From NCBI RefSeq assembly GCF_025860405.1, contig NZ_CP063785.1:4961390-5025389 (forward strand): a stretch of DNA of 64,000 bases, in the 5' to 3' direction. The notes beneath the pieces were generated by a model. The model searched no databases. It saw only the letters and a program-made list of their open reading frames with translations, and was not told where the DNA came from. Position numbers and translations under genes: made by a program. The DNA is from Tolypothrix sp. PCC 7712 (GTDB lineage Bacteria; Cyanobacteriota; Cyanobacteriia; Cyanobacteriales; Nostocaceae). Of this stretch, positions 59,101 to 64,000 are shown one piece after another. How positions within the stretch are numbered: the stretch's first letter is position 1; the number at the start of each line of letters is the position of its first letter.

Positions 59101-62100
59101 TACGATTAATATTTGTATCCTTTTCAAAAAAAATCATATTAAAACAACTATAGATAATTTATATGAAATAATTGCAAGTGGGCTAGAGGTTGGCGATATT
59201 GAGTTTGCTTGTCATGCAGCAAACTTTTACTGTTCTCATAACTTCTTTGTAGGGAACCATTTAGAATTCGTTGCTAAAATCCAGACAGATTATATTAATT
59301 TTATCAATAAACTTGAACAACAACATCCACTTTATCTCACTAAAATATGCGCTCAGGCAGTAGATAATTTACTCAATCAATCTCTAGTTAAAACTCAATT
59401 AATTGGTGAAATTATCAACGAAGAAGAAGTTTTGCCTTATTTGATGTCAATTAAAAACTTGATGTCGTTATTTGATGTTTATTTTTATAAATTATTTCTT
59501 TGCTATCTTTTTGAAGACTATAAAAATTCTATAGAATATGCCAGAATTGCGGCAGATTATGCTCGTTATGTCCAAAGCAATGTTAGTTTTACGTTGCATA
59601 ACTGGTTTTATTCTCTAGCATTGTTGGCTGAATATAGTAATAATTTAGCATCCAAAATTAAACAAGAGAATGAATTACAAGATTACTGGCGGCAAGTAGA
59701 TAAAAATCAACAAATCATGCAATACTGGGCTGAACATGCTCCCATGAATTATCAACATAAATATGAATTAGTGGAGGCAGAAAAGGCAAGAGTATTGGGA
59801 CAAACACAGGCTGCTATGGAACTATATGATTGTGCTATAGCTGGCGCTAAAGAAAATAGTTATATCCAAGATGAAGCACTAGCTTATGAATTGGCTGCAA
59901 AGTTTTACTTAGCTTTGGGACGGCGTGAAATTGCACAAACTTATATGACCAAAGCACACTATGCTTATATTTGCTGGGGAGCAATTGCCAAAGTCAAAGA
60001 TTTAGAATCTAAATATCCGCAGCTAATTTTAGTATCAAAAAAAGATGCAAGATTAGATAAAAAAAATATTGCTCATGTTTCTACCACCAGCAGTAATTCA
60101 GAAGTATTAGATGCGACAACAATTATTAAAGCTTCTCAAACTCTTGCTAGTGAAATTATTTTAGATAATTTACTCAAAAAATTAATGACTATTGTCATTG
60201 AGAATGCTGGCGCTCAAACGGGGTTTTTAATTTTAAAGCAACAAGAACAGCTATGTATTGTGGCCCATGGTACTGTAGATAATTCAGTAGTAGTGTGCCA
60301 ATCAGTCTTATCTGAAACCAGCCAACAGCTACCTAATTTTTTAATTAATTATGTAGTCAGAACGAGAGAAGATGTAATTTTAATTGATGCTACTCAAGAG
60401 GGGAGATTTACTCAAGATGCTTATGTGATTGCCAAGCAACCTAAATCTATATTATGTACCCCCATTATTCACCAAGGTGAGCTTTTTGGGCTACTTTACT
60501 TAGAAAATAATCTTGCTGTTGGTGCTTTCACATCAGAGAGATTAGAAGTTTTGAAAATTTTAGCTTCTCAAGCAGCAATTTCCATTAAGAATGCTCAACT
60601 TTATCAAAATTTGACGCAAGAAATCAAAGAACGCCAACAAGCAGAAGAAGCATTACGTGAAAGTGAGAAAAAGTTAACGCAACTGTTGGAAGCTGTACCC
60701 ATTGGTATATTTGTTATAGATAACCAAGGAAAACCCTACTATGCTAATCAAACTGCACAAAAAATTTTAGGTAAGGGAATTGTTGGTAATTCTAAAACTA
60801 ATCAATTAGCCCACATATATCAAGCTTACGTACAGGGAACAGAAAAGCTTTACCCTACCGAAAAGCAACCCATTGTCAGAGCTTTAAACGGTGAAAGTAT
60901 GATTATTGATGATATGGAATTGCATCTAGGGAATAAAATTATTCCTTTGGAAGTGTTAGCAACACCCATTTTCGATCATAAAGGTCAAATTATTTATGCG
61001 ATCGCAGCTTTTCAAGATATCACCCAACGTAAGCAAGCAGAAGCAGAGCGAACTCAGTTTACCCAAGAACTTGCTCTCAAAAATACAGCTTTGCAGCAAG
61101 CAACAGCGCAATTAGCTGAGTCTAACCGCAATTTAGAAACAAAAGTTCAAGAGCGAACTAAGGAGTTAAGCCAAACTTTAGAAATTCTCAAAGCCACGCA
61201 AGCTGAATTAGTGATTGAAAATGCTTTATTAAGAAGTGCAGAACAAACTTTCACTTATGAATATCAGGTAGGGGGAAGTTTACCAATAGATGCACCTACT
61301 TATGTAGTACGCCAGGCAGATAGATATCTTTATAAAGCATTGAAGCAAGGAGAGTATTGTTACATATTTAATGCTCGACAAATGGGCAAGTCTAGCTTGC
61401 GAGTACAAATCGTGAAAAGGCTACAATCCGAAGGCTTCGCCTGTGCTGCTATTGATATTTCCGAAATTGGCAATCGGCAGCTAACTATGGAACAATGGTA
61501 TGCAGGTTTCATTTATATATTAGCCAATAGTTTAAATCTGCTCGATCAAGTTAATATTCGTACTTGGTGGCGCGAGTATGACTTTTTATCGCCTGTGCAA
61601 CGTTTTAGTAACTTTATAGATGAAATAGTTTTAGAAAATCTTCCGCAAAATAATATTGTAATTTTTATCGATGAGATTGATAGCGTTAGCAATCTTAACT
61701 TTGAAATAGATGACTTTTTTGTCCTCCTCCGCAATTTTTATAACAAACGCGCTGACTTCCCCAAATATAAACGGCTCACTTTTGTTTTTTTGGGAGTAGC
61801 AAATCCCTCGCAATTAATTCAAGATAAAAAACGCACACCTTTTAATATTGGTCAAGCTATCCAATTGAATGGCTTTCAATTGCACGAAGCCCAACCATTA
61901 TTACAAGGATTAGCTGAAAGAGTCGGTAATGCTCAGAATGTCCTAAAGGAAGTATTAGCCTGGACTGGTGGACAACCTTTCCTCACCCAAAAACTGTGTA
62001 AACTCATTCGTAATTCCTCCGCAAGCATTCCTCAAGGTAGTGAAGCCGATTGCATAGACAACTTAGTGCAAACACAGGTAATAGAAAATTGGGAAGCTCA

Positions 62101-62356
62101 AGACGAACCTGAGCATTTAAAAACTATACGCGATCGCCTCCTGAATCTGGAATCTGATATTGTTCCGATATTAAAGCTATATCAGGCAATTTTGCATCAA
62201 CAAGAGGTAACTGCGGTTGATAGCCCAGAAGAAAAGGAATTACTGTTGTCAGGTTTGGTAGTCAAGCAGCAGGGTAAATTAAGAGTCCATAACCGGATTT
62301 ACGAATTTGTATTTGATGGCGATTGGATTGAGCAGCTGCTTTACAAATATCAGTAG
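56156..62356 (+). CDS. Very large STAND-type Ser/Thr kinase with GAF, PAS and a C-terminal AAA-like domain
   Basis: 2066 residues. A protein kinase domain (about 1-265: HKDIKPSNIIINV, DFGLSSRLF); a P-loop ATPase of the STAND/AAA16 type (about 295-620: Walker A GYSGIGKTS, Walker B VMFLDDLQWAD); a long helical repeat region (about 700-1300); GAF (about 1327-1475); PAS (about 1505-1625); coiled coil; and, where relatives carry a histidine kinase, an AAA-like domain (about 1705-2066: FNARQMGKSSLRVQIV, IFIDEIDSV, TGGQPFLTQKLCKL). The AAA-like domain resembles the 445-aa protein at 52392. Start ATG 56156 gives the family MITIPGYEIFE; a GTG at 56147 is possible. Signal unknown. Confidence 0.9.
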   Translation: MITIPGYEIFEKIHESTETVVYRGNKQQKQQPVIIKLLNSDYPTLEEITHLRHEYKVLKDITSERVVKAYNLENYHHSLALILEDFGGQSLSQVILSSQLNICECLQIAIALAETLIDLEQVAIIHKDIKPSNIIINVATGQVKLTDFGLSSRLFLEKPSISNPNLLEGTLAYMAPEQTGRMNRSIDYRSDFYSLGVTLYEMLTGKLPFTTQDPLELVHCHIAKQPIPPHVHKQIPQAVSDIVMKLLAKNAEERYQSAEGLKFDLETCLQQLQTTGEIENLILGQRDRGSQLLIPQKLYGREQEVAMLMDAFSRASQGATEMMLVSGYSGIGKTSIVNEVHKPIVAARGYFITGKFDQFKRDIPYAALIQAFQELIRQLLTENEQQIAIWKHKLLVALGSNGKVLIDVIPEVELIIGSQPDVPQLGGTESENRFNRVFQQFVNVFCQLEHPLVMFLDDLQWADSASLKLISLLMTDDSSRYLFFIGAYRDNEVNPTHRLIQTLQKIRQTDTVVHNITVKPLLLTHVQQLVADTLSGATTTNKFELLAELVFNKTQGNPFFLTQLLKSLYSENLLVYQVAINNWHWDIEQIQAVGITDYNIVELIARNIRKLPPATQEVLQLAACIGNQFNLEVLATVNESSEMIAANHLWSALQAGLILPLSSNYKIPLAFTETESDSLLANNLKINYKFLHDRVQQAAYSLIPEQDRKTTHLKIGQLLLKNSTPASQKDNIFALVNQLNFGIDLLTTQSQKHELAQLNLIAGQKAKAATAYEAAVKYLNISLQLIHPHGWENQCTWILQLYIETAEAEYLNTNLEQALFLCNLAIKEVNNLLDSLKFYQVKLKIYLAKSEINTVLELGQNILAMLGIYLVESPPENLNIEHLASLSPMNNPYKLAAMEILILLFAPACFAESPIALPILYTMVELSRQYGNCLPSIPAYAIYGSLVAWLIPNINLADQMAQLALKISEQLNAKQFKYQAFLTINICILFKKNHIKTTIDNLYEIIASGLEVGDIEFACHAANFYCSHNFFVGNHLEFVAKIQTDYINFINKLEQQHPLYLTKICAQAVDNLLNQSLVKTQLIGEIINEEEVLPYLMSIKNLMSLFDVYFYKLFLCYLFEDYKNSIEYARIAADYARYVQSNVSFTLHNWFYSLALLAEYSNNLASKIKQENELQDYWRQVDKNQQIMQYWAEHAPMNYQHKYELVEAEKARVLGQTQAAMELYDCAIAGAKENSYIQDEALAYELAAKFYLALGRREIAQTYMTKAHYAYICWGAIAKVKDLESKYPQLILVSKKDARLDKKNIAHVSTTSSNSEVLDATTIIKASQTLASEIILDNLLKKLMTIVIENAGAQTGFLILKQQEQLCIVAHGTVDNSVVVCQSVLSETSQQLPNFLINYVVRTREDVILIDATQEGRFTQDAYVIAKQPKSILCTPIIHQGELFGLLYLENNLAVGAFTSERLEVLKILASQAAISIKNAQLYQNLTQEIKERQQAEEALRESEKKLTQLLEAVPIGIFVIDNQGKPYYANQTAQKILGKGIVGNSKTNQLAHIYQAYVQGTEKLYPTEKQPIVRALNGESMIIDDMELHLGNKIIPLEVLATPIFDHKGQIIYAIAAFQDITQRKQAEAERTQFTQELALKNTALQQATAQLAESNRNLETKVQERTKELSQTLEILKATQAELVIENALLRSAEQTFTYEYQVGGSLPIDAPTYVVRQADRYLYKALKQGEYCYIFNARQMGKSSLRVQIVKRLQSEGFACAAIDISEIGNRQLTMEQWYAGFIYILANSLNLLDQVNIRTWWREYDFLSPVQRFSNFIDEIVLENLPQNNIVIFIDEIDSVSNLNFEIDDFFVLLRNFYNKRADFPKYKRLTFVFLGVANPSQLIQDKKRTPFNIGQAIQLNGFQLHEAQPLLQGLAERVGNAQNVLKEVLAWTGGQPFLTQKLCKLIRNSSASIPQGSEADCIDNLVQTQVIENWEAQDEPEHLKTIRDRLLNLESDIVPILKLYQAILHQQEVTAVDSPEEKELLLSGLVVKQQGKLRVHNRIYEFVFDGDWIEQLLYKYQ

Positions 62357-62458
62357 ACCGAACGATCAAATCATTCTTATACAGATTTATTTCTACTCAA
62401 AGACCTATTGACAAAATTCGCTCGCTTTTAACTTGTGACCGAAGTACAAGCTCTGTCT

Positions 62459-62584
62459 CAATACTTGTCGGTTAAGGGGAAAAGGGGAAGGGTAAAAGGG
62501 GCAAGAAAAAACCTTTAACCCTTACCCTTTCACCTTTTCCCCAAACCAAATTCCGAGTTGAAAATCCTTAACCGAGCAGTATTG
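62459..62584 (-). mobile_element. Family C repeat, 126 bp, inverted orientation
   Basis: CAATACTTGTCGG at the left and the complement of CAATACTGCTCGG at the right. Flanked by AGCTCTGTCT and AGCTCTATCT, a 10-bp direct repeat with one mismatch. Confidence 0.9.
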
Positions 62585-62718
62585 AGCTCTATCTCAGTTT
62601 CCCCCTTGCTAAAAACTCCCCTGCCTCTTTTGACAACTGGCTGTTTTGAGTTTTTTTGAATACTAAATTAATCAGAAGATAAAGCCTATGATCAGGCTTT
62701 AAGGAAGATAAGCAGCAA

Positions 62719-62879
62719 AATTCATTGAAAGCGGCGGGAAACTCCATCCCCTTGTGGGTGGAGAGGGACAGCCGCCCCGCTGCTTGGGGCATTGGGCATT
62801 GGTAATTTCTTCGCCATGCCCCATGCCCGATTCCCCATGCCCAAAAACTCCATCCCCTTGTGGGTGGAGTTTTTCATAT
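62719..62879. repeat. Compound hairpin repeat, second copy
   Basis: Matches 52073-52282 without the central 50-base insert. The left edge AATTCATTGAAAGCGGCGGG is identical. Confidence 0.8.
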
Positions 62880-63084
62880 TAGGTTAAATTTCCGAAATTA
62901 CTACTGGCTATGGTTTTGAGAGATAAATAACAAAAAAATATTAAGTTCTTTCTTAAAAGCCTAAACTGCGATTGTGATTCAAAAGCGAAAAAGGCAAATT
63001 AGATTTACGTTCCCAAAACACCAGTGGGTACTGCACAAAAAACTGATTAAATTACACAAAATAAACAGCAAAGGAGACTGTTAA

Positions 63085-63135
63085 ATGCCGAATTTCACTA
63101 TTCGCTTGCATAAACCGCAAAAGTCCAAGGTGTAA
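63085..63135 (+). CDS. Possible 16-aa leader peptide
   Basis: MPNFTIRLHKPQKSKV, with AAGGAG ten bases before the ATG. It has six basic residues in sixteen. It could be a translated leader of the gene 131 bases downstream, or the start of a lost gene. Low confidence. Confidence 0.35.
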   Translation: MPNFTIRLHKPQKSKV

Positions 63136-63266
63136 CTTCTCAGAGAGTTAAATGAGTTACTTCAATTAACTAGCATAAGTACTATGTTTTTGGCAAAACA
63201 AAAACTGCAGCACATTAACAGCATTAGTTCTAACTATTATCTGCCCCATCTATTCAGGAGATTTAT

Positions 63267-64000
63267 ATGGCTAACAATATCAATGATGCTCTAACTGGTT
63301 ACGATATGGTCTGGGCAATCACGCAGGACACCCTTCAGTCACAATTAACGTGGTTATTTTCGATGGGCTTCATCTCAAATGAGGTGAAATTTGGAAATTT
63401 GGACAATGATGGCTTAGAGTTTGATGGTGTCATCGATCAGCCTGACCTGATCATCGCCAATGAATCATCTAACGCGATCGCTTACTTTGTCGTCAAGTTC
63501 GCTTCCGGAAAAATTAAGTACTATACTGGCTTTGGAAGAAATGCCAAGCTTGAAGAAACCAATCTCACACCAGACCCGAATAACATCGACCAAACCACTT
63601 GGAAGCTCGCCTTCAAAGTTCAGCTCAACATCGCACTGCTCGCTGAAAATTACAAAGATAAAAAATCAATTCCTCCCAGTATCCAAGACAAGCTCTCTAA
63701 CTTCAAGTCATCCGATTTTACGGTGAAGAACATCTTCCTGGACTTCCAAAACTCGGATATGACGACCTACGATGAGGGACTGTCAAATATCCCAACTAGT
63801 AGTTCGTTCCTAAAGTCAAATTTCTCTGGGATGCTGGGTGCCTGGATTTTGGATCAGCAAAAAACCGATAACCCCTACATTCTAGGCTACACAGCTGACG
63901 CTCCATTCAACGAGTCATCAATCTTTCAGCCAACCGGATCGACTTTCTCCTCCCATCGCTTTAAGCCGATCGCGCCTGAAAATGCAGGTCTGAGTACCCT
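63267..64000 (+). CDS. Possible P47/TULIP-like protein (C-terminus beyond window)
   Basis: Open from ATG 63267 to the edge (244 residues visible), with CAGGAG six bases before. The start MANNINDALTGYDMVWAITQ resembles the N-terminus of the clostridial P47/OrfX (TULIP lipid-binding) group, which often begins with a GWD-x-V-F/Y-A-I phrase and has long amphipathic beta strands, as here (FKVQLNIALLAENY, YILGYTADAP). TULIP proteins bind lipids or other hydrophobic ligands. The match rests on this short motif and on composition. No transmembrane segment or signal peptide is visible. Its neighbours beyond the edge are needed to place it. Confidence 0.5.
   Translation, partial: MANNINDALTGYDMVWAITQDTLQSQLTWLFSMGFISNEVKFGNLDNDGLEFDGVIDQPDLIIANESSNAIAYFVVKFASGKIKYYTGFGRNAKLEETNLTPDPNNIDQTTWKLAFKVQLNIALLAENYKDKKSIPPSIQDKLSNFKSSDFTVKNIFLDFQNSDMTTYDEGLSNIPTSSSFLKSNFSGMLGAWILDQQKTDNPYILGYTADAPFNESSIFQPTGSTFSSHRFKPIAPENAGLST

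Larger units (their letters stand above)
62357..63266. other. Intergenic region: two repeats, a leader-like ORF and the promoter of the last gene
   Basis: About 900 bases without a full gene. It holds a family C element (62459-62584), the compound hairpin repeat (62719-62879), a 16-codon ORF (63085-63135) and the ribosome binding site of the gene at 63267. Confidence 0.6.

Noticed and set aside
62589..62792. 67-codon reverse ORF near the compound hairpin repeat
   Set aside because: It overlaps repeated DNA shared with 52073-52282 and has no ribosome binding site.
1..64000. tRNA or rRNA genes
   Set aside because: I scanned intergenic regions by eye for cloverleaf-like sequences with a GTTCRA arm and found none convincing; a tRNA search program would settle it.

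Overview
The window looks like a chromosomal segment of a filamentous, probably heterocyst-forming cyanobacterium (Nostocales type). The grounds are: a DUF3172 protein, the carboxysome shell protein CcmP, a GUN4-domain kinase, sucrose-phosphate phosphatase, many HIP1 sites (GCGATCGC), heptanucleotide tandem repeats between genes, and many large signalling proteins (multi-PAS hybrid kinases, a STAND-type Ser/Thr kinase, an FHA kinase). The genus cannot be fixed from the sequence alone.

Layout. 1-11 kb: a DUF3172 gene cut by the edge, an FAD monooxygenase, an ABC-2 permease without an adjacent ATPase, a ferritin-like diiron protein, a strongly translated 66-aa protein with an NtcA-like box, an exported protein, an IS1634-type insertion sequence that splits a membrane-protein gene, then a pentapeptide-repeat gene downstream of ccmP. 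11-21 kb: a two-RCK channel-like protein, FHA kinase, YgiT-type zinc protein, GUN4 kinase (apparently with a nonsense codon near its start), a 63-bp minisatellite, and the run spp-ruvA-bioF. 21-29 kb: ilvA, yidD, mtfA, a uridine phosphorylase, and a kelch/GH3 gene pair. 29-40 kb: four exported proteins on one strand (TpsB, TpsA, a Tat-type caspase-like protease and a TPR-CHAT protease), the best candidate here for a little-described system. 40-43 kb: a hexapeptide transferase, a sterol-desaturase-family protein and a Rieske oxygenase. 43-52 kb: a 1407-aa multi-PAS hybrid kinase, a REP-associated transposase flanked by its REP palindromes, VOC and cupin genes, and a kinase/receiver pair, with one shared operator-like motif upstream of three of these genes. 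52-64 kb: an AAA-like ATPase next to a carotenoid oxygenase, a 2069-aa kinase/ATPase with a C-terminal AAA-like domain, and the start of a possible P47/TULIP-like protein running off the edge.

The intergenic DNA is dense with small mobile repeats. At least five terminal-inverted-repeat families occur in two or more copies. Some are nested, so empty sites and target duplications can be read directly: a 125-bp family with a TA duplication, and a 126-bp family with a 10-bp duplication. The REP family has seven copies between genes and one apparently inside the transposase gene itself.

No tRNA, rRNA, CRISPR array or replication origin was recognised. All functional calls rest on reading motifs by eye; no database search was run.
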